Shown one piece after another: positions 15,815-24,456 of a DNA stretch of 64,000 nucleotides. Positions within the stretch are counted from its first letter, which is position 1. Each line of letters begins with the position of its first letter. Both the position numbers and the translations under genes were made by a program. This stretch comes from Clostridia bacterium (GTDB lineage Bacteria; Bacillota; Clostridia; UMGS1810), in assembly GCA_017481205.1 (NCBI GenBank), contig JAFUPN010000010.1, positions 17,365 through 81,364 on the forward strand, given 5' to 3'. The notes under the pieces were generated by a model. It saw nothing but the letters and a program-made list of their open reading frames with translations. It was not told the DNA's origin and made no database searches.

Positions 15815-18800
15815 TTAATATAAATATCTTCTCAGAGTGATGCTGTCATCACCGGAAATTTTTTCGTACTGGTCAATTACTGCTTCATCTGCCGAATGCT
15901 CGGGAGATTCAATCTTATTGTCCTGTATATACTGAGAAATAAAGTCTACCACAGTGTCAACAGTAAATCTGTCATCAGTATCATGACCGATTACAATATC
16001 CTCAATTCTTTCAACATCAAAGGTTTCAAGAATATTTTCCTTTGTATATTCCTTTGCAAAGCCGTTGCTTGCCATATTACCAATCATGCTGATTATCTGA
16101 GAGCTGAGCTTATTTATAATCGGTATGTGAGACAGCTTTTCGTTGAAATCCTCACCGTTGATTGTACCGTTGGTATCAATTTCCTTAACAAGCTTGACAA
16201 TCTGATTGAGAATTGCAGCTATTGCTTCTGCATAAAGCTCGTTTGCTGTTGTATAATCCTTATTTCCATATGCTTCTGAAGCTGATGAAAGCTTGGTATT
16301 GATATCTGTAAGCTCTGCTACGGTAAATCCGAGAGGTGTTTCTCCGGTTTCCTCAAGCTTTTCAAGAGATTCTTTCACATCTGCCAGCATAAGGTCAAGG
16401 TCTTTTTCAAGACCGCCGAATGAATTATCACCCATCTTATCTATCATTGATAAAACAGAATCAATCAGAGACTTAAGCTCGTCAAGAGTATATCCGGCAA
16501 AAACATCAGTGCCATCCTGAGTACTTGCCAGTATCTCATTGATGTCTGCAAACATTGTAACCAAATCTGCAGCATACTTATCTCTCATTTCATCGCGCTC
16601 CTGTTCGGTGAGGTCACCGTACCAAAGCAGTGCTTTGTCAAAGAGAATGAGATTTTCAAGAGCTATATCATAATACTCAATTATCGGTTTAATTTTGTAT
16701 CCGCTGTTTGTCTTGCTTACAGCAGATGCATCGTAATCAAACAGCTCACTCATAATGTCCTGTTCAACAAATTCCACGAGATAAGTATTATTCTTGTAGT
16801 AGGAATTATCATCGCCGTTAAGCTTGGTTACAAGCTTATTCTTAAATTTATTTACAACAGCTTCAAAAATCTTTGCAAGGTTAATCTTGACATTCATCTT
16901 TGTTGTGTATGCCGTTGATGTAACTGAGCCGTCCTCAAGCTGAGCCGCTACAGTCATTATTCCGTCATAATATTCCTGCTGAGACTCGGCAAACATAATC
17001 TTGAATTCATCCTCGCCGTATAAGTTGATGAATGCTCCGAAGCCTTTGTTTCTAAGCAGTGTTATAATTTCATCTGCACTGAAATCATATACCGCATTTG
17101 CAACACCCTTTGCAAGCTTGATTGTATCGGAATTTATGGTGTATTCAGTAGTTTTATTCACGAAGCTGTTCATAAATTCATCAAAGAAGCTGTAGCTTAC
17201 AATAGTATTGACAATCTCAGCACAAAGTACCTCATATGCTTCTGCATCGCTGCGGAGCTCCTTAATATACTCTACTGCTGCTTCCATAGTGGTATCACTG
17301 AGATTTTCTGCACCAATGATATCTATAACTGCATCCAGCTCAGCCATTTCGATAACTTTTGATATTTCAATATCGGTTCCTGAAAGACTCTTTTTAAGAT
17401 AAGCCTTTATTTCTCCGCGGATATCATCTACATCAATTATCTCTGCAATATGCAGACCAAAGGGTTTAATTTCAATATAGCCCTCAGTGTCAATAAGACC
17501 GGTTGTATCAGAAAGCTTCTTAATGATTTCTGCATCCTTGCCCTTTAAACCGTTGCTTATGGGGTCTCTTGAAAGCTGCATTGCATCCTTAAGCGAATCC
17601 ATAAATCTTGTATCGGATGCATAATGTGTATAAAGACTCACATTTGAAAGGTCTATACCAAGGAAGCTTCCGTCTATCATAAGCTGGATGTACTTAAAGG
17701 TATAATATACCTTCATATCGGATGTAACAGCCGTGGTTTCATCAAATATCTTCCAGTTTCCTTCAGAATCCTGATATCTGAGTTCAGGATATATCATATG
17801 AGCATATGAACCGTCCACATAACCTGGGTTGCCTTCCTCTTCAAACACAATACCTTCGTCAGCATATACTTTTTCATATACGACTGCAGCAACCGAAGAG
17901 CCTGCTATTACATCTTTTACTGTACCGATATATGCGTCTGCTTCATTTACTCCGTAATAGAAATCGACCTTAAATTTTTCTGTCAGTTCAATCCATTTTG
18001 CATACAGAGTGATATTGCCTGTAACAGGTGTTGCAAAGTCATATTTTGTGGTGAACTCCTGACCGGTGTACCATCCGTCAAATACATAACCGTTTCTGAA
18101 AGGTTCCGCAGGCTGTGATGCATACTTGCCATAAGCAACAGTCTGAGAGGTAACTGCAGAACCTCCGTTTGATACAAAGGCTACGGTATATTCAATAATT
18201 TCCCACTTGGCATACAGTGTAACAGCTCCGGTGACCGCTTTGTCAAAGTCATACAGATTTGTATAAGATGCATTGGTATACCATCCGTTGAAGGTATAGC
18301 CCTCCTTTGAGGGTTCTGCCGGTTCGTTTATCTTATCTCCATGATTGATAATTTGTGACTCTACGGCAGTACCGTCTACAGACTCAAAGATCACCGTATA
18401 TTTATTTATATCCCATTTTGCATACAGTACAAAATTTGAAACAACTGCAGAATCAAAATCATAAGCTGTATTCAGAGTACTGTCAGTATACCAGCCGGCA
18501 AATGTATAACCTTCCTTTTCAGGAGAAGCCGGAGTTGTTACCTTTGAGCCATGCTCAACAGTGCGGGACTCAACCGAAGAACCGCTGTTTGTGTCAAATT
18601 CAACAGTGTACTTATTAAGTTCCCATTTTGCATACAAGGTTATGTTGTCAACCACAGGAACGGCAAAATTATATTTTGATATAAAGCCGCTGTCAGAATA
18701 CCAACCTATAAAGGTATATCCTTCTTTTACAGGCACTTCCGGCTCTGCTGCAGTTCCTCTGTAGTTAACATGCTGGTCAGGAATAACCTCATCACAATCG

Positions 18801-21800
18801 GTTACAAAAGAAACCTTATACTGATTTATATTCCATTTTGCATACAGGGTAATATTTCCTGTAACAACAGCATTAAAATCATATGCATTTGTCAACGAAG
18901 AGTCTGAATACCATCCGTCAAAGGTATATCCTGTTCTCTTGGGTGCTGCAGGTTCGGTTGCTTTTCCACCCTCGGTTATTCTCTGGGACGATACGCTTGA
19001 ACCTCCGTTTGCTCTGAATGTTACATAATACACCTCAGGAACTCTGACTTCCCATTTTGCATATAGCTTCATATCCTTAATTACAGGAGTTGAAAAATCA
19101 TATTTCAGAGTCAAAGCCTTGTTTGAATACCAACCGATAAAATTATATCCGTCTTTTACCGGAGCTTCAGGCTCGACCGCTGCAGTGTTGTAAGGAATAT
19201 ACTGACTTGCCACCGCAGAACCGCCGTTGCTTTCAAATACTATATCATATATATTGATATTCCATTTTGCATACAGAGTAAACGAAGAATTTACGGGAGT
19301 ATTGAAATCATATGCATTTGTATATTCTTCATCAAGATACCAGCCACCAAAGGTATAACCTGTTCTTCTGGGAGTTGAAGGCTTGTTTACCTTATTTCCC
19401 TCAAGTACAGTCTGATTGGGAATTGTCGTTCCGCCTTCGTTTACAAACGTAACTTTATATTCATTGGGAACTATTATTTCCCATTTTGCATACAGAGCAA
19501 AGCTTTCCTTAACAGGAGCTGTAAAATCATACAGCTCTGTCAGATCATGATCTGTAAACCAGCCTATAAAGCTATATCCGTTCATAACCGGAGCCTCAGG
19601 CTCTGTTACAAGCTCTCCGTAAGAAACTGTCTGCCCGGAAACCTCAGAGCCTCCGTTGCTTTCAAAGGTTATATCAAATGTATGTGCAATATAATTTGCA
19701 TACACGGTAATATCACTGTTTACAGGAGCTTTAAAATCAAATTTCACTGTAAATGTGTCATCAGTATACCAGCCCTCAAAATCATAACCTTCTTTTACAG
19801 GATCGGCAGGTCTTGACATCTGCTCTCCCGCCGCAACAGTCTGAGGCTTGATGGGAGTTCCCAGCAGCGTGGTTCCGCCATAGGTTTCAAAGGTAACAAC
19901 ATATGATGTTACTATTATTTCTTCCCATTTTGCATACAAAACTGTATTTGCTGTTACAGCTGAGGTGAAATCATAGTAATTTTCAAAAGTATCTTCAGTA
20001 TACCATCCGAGGAAATTATATCCATCCTTCACAGGGTCCTCAGGCTTAACAGCCATTTCACCGTGCTCAATCCTCTGTGCTTCCACATCGGAGCCGCCAT
20101 CGGTAATAAAGGTAACATCGTATACATCAGGAGTCCATTTTGCATACAGAGTTATATCATTAGTAACCGGAGTTTCAAAATCATATTCTGAGGAATATGC
20201 GGTATCAGTATACCATCCGCCAAAGGTATAACCGTTTTTTTCCGGATCTGCAGGCTTTGTTGCTTTACTGTCCTTTACAACAGTCTGTGCTTCAATCTCG
20301 GTCCCGCCGTCTGTTACAAATTCAACTGTATATGTATCAGGCACAACAATTATCCATTTTGCATACAGGGTAAATGCACTGTTTACTGCATTTGAAAAAT
20401 CATATGCAACAGTACAATCCATATCGGTATACCAACCGCCGAAGGTATAGCCGGATTTTTCCGGGTCAGCAGGTCTGACAGCTTTTTCGCCGCTTGCCAC
20501 CGATTGAGACTTAATTGTTGTTCCTCCAAAGGTTTCAAAGCTTACAGTGTATGTACCGGGTTTTGCTTCATCCCATTTTGCATAAAGGGTAAACGAGCTT
20601 GTAACGGGAGTGTTAAAATTATATTCGTTGATACATTCGGGTTCGGTATACCAGCCAATAAAATCATAACCTATTTTTATAGGAGCTGAAGGTCTGGTAA
20701 CCATGCTTCCGTCTGAAACAAGCTGAGGAACAATATCAGAACCTCCTGCTGAATTAAAGGTAACCGTATGAACATCAGGTGTAACGGTTTCTTCTCTCCA
20801 TTTTGCATAGAGAGTAATATCAGAGGTTATATTTTCTGTTTCAAAGTCAAAAGCCACAGTACATTCAGCATTTTTATACCATCCTTCAAATACAAATCCG
20901 TCTCTGGAAGGATTATTTTCCGGCGGAACAATTTTGCTGCCGTCAAGTACATCGGTATATTTATCAAAGAACTCTTTGGGAGCACCGGTATAGTTATACG
21001 CAAAAGCTACTGTGCGGTATACAGGCTCAACCGATACAGGTTTCCATACGGCATATACTGTAACAGGAACAGAAACCTCAGTATCTGCAGTATATGTATC
21101 TCCGCTTCCATCGGGCTTGGTATTCCAGCCTTCAAAGGTATAGCCGTCTCTTACTGGCTGCTCAGGAAGCTGAGTGCCGATATTCTTTCCCTTTTCAACT
21201 CTGATTGTCTTTGCCTCTGAGCCGGGGTAGTTGTAGTCAAACACAACCTTTGCATAAAGAACAGGAACAATCTTACCTTCATCGGTCACGGGATAATCCG
21301 GGGTAATAGCCTGTTCGTTGCCGTCCGGGTCTGTATATTTCCATTCTACATCATAGCTGTTGCCATCATCATCTGTGTATGTATCGGGCATATCAATAAC
21401 ATCGCCGGCTTTCTGACCGTGAGCAATGTCCGCTGTACCCGTAGTTCCGTCGGGATTGGTATATGAAACACTGTGTTTTACAAGATCATAATAAACCTTA
21501 AGCTCATTATCGCCGGAGGTAATCGTAATCTGAGAAGTACTCTTGTCCTTATTATACACATAATTTGTCACATCAGGGATATCAGCTTTTTTAACAGCGC
21601 CCGAAGAGGCTTCTCCGGTTACAGTACGTTCTTCATCAATTATATATTCGCTGAGATTAGCTGATGACTGAAAATAATAAGTAACAGAATAATCATATTT
21701 TCTTGAGGATGACGAACCACCGCCGCCACCGCCACCGCCGGCGGAAGAACCTCCGCTGACGCCGGGATACTTTGTGGTTGACTCAAGATATGTGGTATAT

Positions 21801-22729
21801 GTAATTTCTCTTACTCCGTCAAAGACAGAATCTGTACGCCAGTTAAAGAAGTGGGTACGTCCGTTGACATTTTTTACAACCACACCTTCGTCGGCAGTGA
21901 CATCTGTAAGGGTTATAAAGCCGCCTCGTGCAAGGAGTCTGCCCTTGATTTTAACATTATTAAGATTAACTCTGCCTGTTCCGACACCATCACCAAGCAC
22001 AAGGTCACCCTCGATGGTAACATTGCTGAGCGTAATATCCGGCTGATTAATCATAACACAGTCAAGAGAAGCCACTTCATCATAGCTGCTGCCTTTGACG
22101 GTCAGATAGGTTTTAAAGATATTGTACATAAGCTGTACAAACTCTTCTCTGGTGATATTTGCAAGAGGTCTGAGAGTTTTATCCTCATAACCGTCTACAT
22201 AGCCCTCTCCTATGAGTGCCGCAAGATACGGTCTTGCCCACTGGCTGACAGAAGAATAATCACCAAAGGTATCTATAGGCGAAAAATCGTCTGACTCAAG
22301 AACCAATGCCCTTGCCAACACAGCCATTACCTCTTCTCTGGTAATGAAGTCATCAGGGCGCATTTTTCCATTGCCGTCGCCATGGAAGGTTTCCATATGT
22401 ACAGCCTTGCCGATATCGTTGTAGTACCATGAATCACTGCTTATATCAGTGTAGGCAGATATATCATCAGATACCTCGGCACCGAAAGCCCTGTTGATAA
22501 TTGCTGCCATTTCGGCTCTGGTAAGATTTGCCTCAGGCTCAATTGTGGTTTCTGATTTGCCGTTGATTATTCCGTTGTCTACCGCAAAGGTCATGGCGTC
22601 TTTTGACCAGCCCTGAGGAAAATCGACAAACTGTGAAGGCTCTGCAGCAAAAGCAGTGGGTACCATAGTACCAAGCATTGCCAGCACAACCAGCATCGAA
22701 ATCAACCGCTTAAAACGATTTTGCTTCAT
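15815..22729 (-). CDS. Giant SLH-anchored surface protein with 15 InlB-type repeats
   Basis: A 2,304-residue protein starting MKQNRFKRLISMLVVLAML at 22729 (GGGAGG nine bases upstream), with a signal peptide ending AFA-AEPSQ. Three SLH domains (about residues 30-200) are followed by a short beta-helix-like stretch (ITLSNVTIEGDLVLGDG, VNLNNVKIKGRLLARGG) and a Gly/Ser linker. Residues about 496-1580 hold 15 Listeria-Bacteroides (Flg_new/InlB B) repeats of about 70 residues with the consensus GYTFGGWYTD...YDF..PVT.ITLYAKW. The last roughly 700 residues are unlike the repeats, mostly helical, with no LPXTG. Such proteins are surface-displayed and often adhesive (family knowledge). It makes up most of the intervening element. 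The ligand is unknown. Confidence 0.9.
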   Translation of the reverse strand: MKQNRFKRLISMLVVLAMLGTMVPTAFAAEPSQFVDFPQGWSKDAMTFAVDNGIINGKSETTIEPEANLTRAEMAAIINRAFGAEVSDDISAYTDISSDSWYYNDIGKAVHMETFHGDGNGKMRPDDFITREEVMAVLARALVLESDDFSPIDTFGDYSSVSQWARPYLAALIGEGYVDGYEDKTLRPLANITREEFVQLMYNIFKTYLTVKGSSYDEVASLDCVMINQPDITLSNVTIEGDLVLGDGVGTGRVNLNNVKIKGRLLARGGFITLTDVTADEGVVVKNVNGRTHFFNWRTDSVFDGVREITYTTYLESTTKYPGVSGGSSAGGGGGGGGSSSSRKYDYSVTYYFQSSANLSEYIIDEERTVTGEASSGAVKKADIPDVTNYVYNKDKSTSQITITSGDNELKVYYDLVKHSVSYTNPDGTTGTADIAHGQKAGDVIDMPDTYTDDDGNSYDVEWKYTDPDGNEQAITPDYPVTDEGKIVPVLYAKVVFDYNYPGSEAKTIRVEKGKNIGTQLPEQPVRDGYTFEGWNTKPDGSGDTYTADTEVSVPVTVYAVWKPVSVEPVYRTVAFAYNYTGAPKEFFDKYTDVLDGSKIVPPENNPSRDGFVFEGWYKNAECTVAFDFETENITSDITLYAKWREETVTPDVHTVTFNSAGGSDIVPQLVSDGSMVTRPSAPIKIGYDFIGWYTEPECINEYNFNTPVTSSFTLYAKWDEAKPGTYTVSFETFGGTTIKSQSVASGEKAVRPADPEKSGYTFGGWYTDMDCTVAYDFSNAVNSAFTLYAKWIIVVPDTYTVEFVTDGGTEIEAQTVVKDSKATKPADPEKNGYTFGGWYTDTAYSSEYDFETPVTNDITLYAKWTPDVYDVTFITDGGSDVEAQRIEHGEMAVKPEDPVKDGYNFLGWYTEDTFENYYDFTSAVTANTVLYAKWEEIIVTSYVVTFETYGGTTLLGTPIKPQTVAAGEQMSRPADPVKEGYDFEGWYTDDTFTVKFDFKAPVNSDITVYANYIAHTFDITFESNGGSEVSGQTVSYGELVTEPEAPVMNGYSFIGWFTDHDLTELYDFTAPVKESFALYAKWEIIVPNEYKVTFVNEGGTTIPNQTVLEGNKVNKPSTPRRTGYTFGGWYLDEEYTNAYDFNTPVNSSFTLYAKWNINIYDIVFESNGGSAVASQYIPYNTAAVEPEAPVKDGYNFIGWYSNKALTLKYDFSTPVIKDMKLYAKWEVRVPEVYYVTFRANGGSSVSSQRITEGGKATEPAAPKRTGYTFDGWYSDSSLTNAYDFNAVVTGNITLYAKWNINQYKVSFVTDCDEVIPDQHVNYRGTAAEPEVPVKEGYTFIGWYSDSGFISKYNFAVPVVDNITLYAKWELNKYTVEFDTNSGSSVESRTVEHGSKVTTPASPEKEGYTFAGWYTDSTLNTAYDFDSAVVSNFVLYAKWDINKYTVIFESVDGTAVESQIINHGDKINEPAEPSKEGYTFNGWYTNASYTNLYDFDKAVTGAVTLYAKWEIIEYTVAFVSNGGSAVTSQTVAYGKYASQPAEPFRNGYVFDGWYTGQEFTTKYDFATPVTGNITLYAKWIELTEKFKVDFYYGVNEADAYIGTVKDVIAGSSVAAVVYEKVYADEGIVFEEEGNPGYVDGSYAHMIYPELRYQDSEGNWKIFDETTAVTSDMKVYYTFKYIQLMIDGSFLGIDLSNVSLYTHYASDTRFMDSLKDAMQLSRDPISNGLKGKDAEIIKKLSDTTGLIDTEGYIEIKPFGLHIAEIIDVDDIRGEIKAYLKKSLSGTDIEISKVIEMAELDAVIDIIGAENLSDTTMEAAVEYIKELRSDAEAYEVLCAEIVNTIVSYSFFDEFMNSFVNKTTEYTINSDTIKLAKGVANAVYDFSADEIITLLRNKGFGAFINLYGEDEFKIMFAESQQEYYDGIMTVAAQLEDGSVTSTAYTTKMNVKINLAKIFEAVVNKFKNKLVTKLNGDDNSYYKNNTYLVEFVEQDIMSELFDYDASAVSKTNSGYKIKPIIEYYDIALENLILFDKALLWYGDLTEQERDEMRDKYAADLVTMFADINEILASTQDGTDVFAGYTLDELKSLIDSVLSMIDKMGDNSFGGLEKDLDLMLADVKESLEKLEETGETPLGFTVAELTDINTKLSSASEAYGNKDYTTANELYAEAIAAILNQIVKLVKEIDTNGTINGEDFNEKLSHIPIINKLSSQIISMIGNMASNGFAKEYTKENILETFDVERIEDIVIGHDTDDRFTVDTVVDFISQYIQDNKIESPEHSADEAVIDQYEKISGDDSITLRRYLY
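17990..21240 (-). repeat. Tandem coding repeats (15 copies, about 210-228 bp each)
   Basis: The codons for LYAKW (plus strand CCATTTTGCATAC) recur near 17992, 18202, 18412, 18622, 18832, 19052, 19262, 19481, 19697, 19925, 20134, 20353, 20572, 20798 and, in diverged form, 21044. The four downstream spacings are close to 210 bp and the rest are longer. The regular 210-bp periodicity suggests recent unequal crossover at the 3' half of the array. Confidence 0.88.
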
Positions 22730-22882
22730 AAAGGTTCCTCCCGTCATCAAATTACAGATTTTAATCATCTGAATCTGAATATAATTATACAAATATATTT
22801 TATAATGAAACAGAACAAATGTCAAGTATTTATGGGACTTACCGTGACATTTTGTATATATTTTTATATACAGCCTAAGGAG

Positions 22883-23042
22883 CCGTCAGACTGTCGGATA
22901 ATTCAATTGTCGCACAAAAGAGCCCGGTCGGGGGACGTACGTGACAGGCTGAAAGCCCCGTGGCACAACCTTTTTAGGTGCCACGGCATGTACGTCCCCA
23001 CATCCGGGCGAACAAAACCACGAATTATTCGACAACCTGCCG
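22883..23042. repeat. MITE-like repeat, family B copy 1
   Basis: A 160-bp non-coding element with imperfect 21-bp terminal inverted repeats (CCGTCAGACTGTCGGATAAT... at 22883; inverted copy ending 23042) and an inner hairpin (GTGGCAC/GTGCCAC, GGGGACGTAC/GTACGTCCCC). About 45 bp of its left end and 40 bp of its right end recur, in reverse, at 61574-61791. It fills most of the 337-bp gap between the giant SLH gene and the split gene. The rest of that gap holds only the SLH gene ribosome binding site and AT-rich DNA. Confidence 0.8.
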
Positions 23043-23066
23043 TCCCCGAATAGCTTGCATGGCATA

Positions 23067-23567
23067 TTATTTCATCTTGCTACAGCCCCTACGGCTAACG
23101 CTGTCACACACTTCTGTCTGAGCCACCGGCAGATTGTTTTTGCTCCACTGATGAATATCAGATTCTCCAAAGGTTGTTTTTGATAAAAATGTTCTTGAGT
23201 TGCCTTCAGAGCCGAAAAGTATAACCTTTTTATCATATACAGCAAGACCTTCAACCGCTGTAGGTCGGCTTACACCGGTAAATACATCCAGAGTTATTCT
23301 GAAGAAAAATTTAAGGTCAACAGAATAATACCCCCTGTTAAAGGGCAGCGGCTCAACATCGGTATACACCCAGATTATCTCCGCTTTTTTGCATTTCACA
23401 TTAGCAGCTCTGTCCACAAGGCACTGACCTGTTTCGGTAAGATATACCCTGATATTTTCAATACATTCCTTATCTCTGCAGGAGTCATAAACCTTATTTG
23501 TCTGAATGCATACACTGTCATTTGAATCGCTCTGACAGGGATTACAAGAGCGCAATCTGTCACTCAT
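23067..23567 (-). CDS. 5' segment of the interrupted Cys-rich gene (N-terminal part of a split protein)
   Basis: Starts MSDRLRSCNPCQSD at 23567 with AGGAGG upstream; the longer frame to 23702 has no such site. Residues 1-153 look like a natural domain: Cys-rich N-terminus, VYDSCRDKECIENIRVYLTE, KCKKAEIIWVYTDVEPLPF, NRGYYSVDLKFFFRITLDVF, EGLAVYDKKVILFGSEGN. After TEV (core at 23117-23110) come 13 residues, CDSVSRRGCSKMK, then a stop; these are encoded by element DNA and are probably not native. Joining at the core continues in phase into 13604-13215. A terminator at 23694-23723 isolates the gene from the upstream trio, so it has its own promoter. The function is unknown. As it stands the product is a truncated protein. 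Confidence 0.85.
   Translation of the reverse strand: MSDRLRSCNPCQSDSNDSVCIQTNKVYDSCRDKECIENIRVYLTETGQCLVDRAANVKCKKAEIIWVYTDVEPLPFNRGYYSVDLKFFFRITLDVFTGVSRPTAVEGLAVYDKKVILFGSEGNSRTFLSKTTFGESDIHQWSKNNLPVAQTEVCDSVSRRGCSKMK
23100..23117. other. Recombination site att (right junction of intervening element)
   Basis: Plus strand: element arm GCTGTCACAC (23100-23109) followed by core ACTTCTGT (23110-23117) and host flank CTGAGCCACC. It is the mirror partner of 13597-13614. In the host frame the core encodes Thr-Glu-Val(first two bases) at both junctions. Confidence 0.82.
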
Positions 23568-23612
23568 ATATATTCCTCCTAAACATAATAAAAGTTTTAT
23601 TAACTTCAATAT

Positions 23613-23641
23613 CATAGTATGCATCTGTCTGATTTTCTGTG
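23613..23641 (-). promoter_or_regulatory. Candidate mother-cell (sigma-K/E-like) promoter of the split gene
   Basis: Minus strand: CACA (23641-23638), 16-bp spacer, CATACTATG (23621-23613). The Bacillus sigma-K consensus is about mACm-N16/17-CATAnnnTA, so eight of the nine -10 positions fit; CATACTAT is also 7/8 to the sigma-E -10, but the sigma-E -35 fits poorly. The position, 46 bp before the ATG and downstream of a terminator, is right. Consensus transfer from Bacillus is an assumption. Confidence 0.33.
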
Positions 23642-23693
23642 AAACAAAATTACAATAGCCGAAGTAATCAGATTTAAATACGCGCAAACAAAA

Positions 23694-23723
23694 AGAGTAC
23701 ATCGCAGTATGGCGATATACTCT
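23694..23723 (-). terminator. Terminator of the CpsC-CpsD-CpsB operon
   Basis: Minus strand AGAGTATATCGC / GCGATGTACTCT (one mismatch), loop of six, then TTTTTGTTT. Confidence 0.82.
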
Positions 23724-23741
23724 CTTAAAAAATATAATATT

Positions 23742-24443
23742 TTATTTACTGAAAATCATATTCCATGCATTGGTATAAAATAGCTCCTCTGCATAGGGAG
23801 CAAGCTTTTTGCAGGCTGTGTTATATGCCTTCTTCATATTGCACGGTCTTGAGGTCATATTGTGCATATCAGAGCCCATGACACAGGTTCTTCCGGATTT
23901 TATAAGTTTTTTTACAAATCCCCTTCCGCTTATGGTATCCATAGACTTGCAGTTAAGTTGAAAACATATATCTAGTTCAAAAATGCTGAAAACGGAGTCT
24001 CCGAAATGTCTGAAATATCTGTCTATATGAGCCACAACAGGTCTTATGCCCGCCAGAGTAAGCTCATACAGTCTCTCGATATCATTCTGGCTCCATTTGC
24101 CATAAGGCATTTCAACAAGCATATAGCTTGTGCCGGATATACAAAGCTTATCTGCAGAAAGCACGTTTTTCAGTCCGGATGAAAAATCAACCTCAAACGC
24201 TGGTATTATCTCCGGTATATCTGCTCCATGTATCCGGGCACATTCCGTAATTTCGGCAATAGCCTCATCCCGGGCATGACATGCATCAAGAACAGTTGCT
24301 TCACCGGGATTAAAATGAGGTGTCGCAACAACATACTCACAGCCCTGGCGAAAGCTGTCACGAAGCATACAGAAACCTGTGTTTAAATCATCGGCACCAT
24401 CATCAATACCATGCAAAAAATGCCCGTGAAAATCTATAAACAT
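23742..24443 (-). CDS. CpsB/CapC-type tyrosine-protein phosphatase (PHP fold)
   Basis: Manganese-dependent phosphatase that dephosphorylates the partner bacterial tyrosine kinase in capsule/exopolysaccharide control. The 233-residue protein starts MFIDFHGHFLHGIDDGADD; relatives have HCHILPGIDDG, so the metal-binding HxH and the DDG are kept. Also seen are VATPHFNPGEA, EVDFSSGL, VAHIDRYFR (metal His), and MGSDMHNMTSRP near the C-terminus. The start at 24443 has AGGGTGTG upstream, overlapping the kinase stop region. It is the last gene of a three-gene operon encoding adaptor, kinase and phosphatase. Confidence 0.85.
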   Translation of the reverse strand: MFIDFHGHFLHGIDDGADDLNTGFCMLRDSFRQGCEYVVATPHFNPGEATVLDACHARDEAIAEITECARIHGADIPEIIPAFEVDFSSGLKNVLSADKLCISGTSYMLVEMPYGKWSQNDIERLYELTLAGIRPVVAHIDRYFRHFGDSVFSIFELDICFQLNCKSMDTISGRGFVKKLIKSGRTCVMGSDMHNMTSRPCNMKKAYNTACKKLAPYAEELFYTNAWNMIFSK

Positions 24444-24456
24444 AAAACAACACACC

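Larger units (their letters stand above)
13597..23109. mobile_element. 9,513-bp recombinase-bearing intervening element splitting a Cys-rich gene
   Basis: Bounded by direct repeats of the 8-bp core ACAGAAGT (minus strand) in the same reading phase of the two gene halves. Its contents are a serine recombinase at the left end, a 26-codon upstream ORF, an SLH-domain protein, a 2,304-residue SLH/InlB-repeat protein and a MITE-like repeat, with all genes on the minus strand like the host gene. There are no conjugation, phage or replication genes. Excision would give a circle whose junction is GCTGTCACAC-core-GTGTGACAGC, a perfect 10-bp inverted repeat around the core as expected for a serine recombinase dimer site, and a restored 279-codon host gene. 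This resembles the Bacillus skin element in sigK in design, though not in the genes carried. Confidence 0.82.

Noticed and set aside
17990..21240. CRISPR-like array
   Set aside because: The repeats are about 210 bp, imperfect, in frame and encode InlB-type domains.
13597..23109. Group I/II intron or intein as the cause of the gene split
   Set aside because: No reverse transcriptase, homing nuclease, intein splice motifs or intron core; instead a site-specific recombinase and att-like repeats with terminators inside the block.
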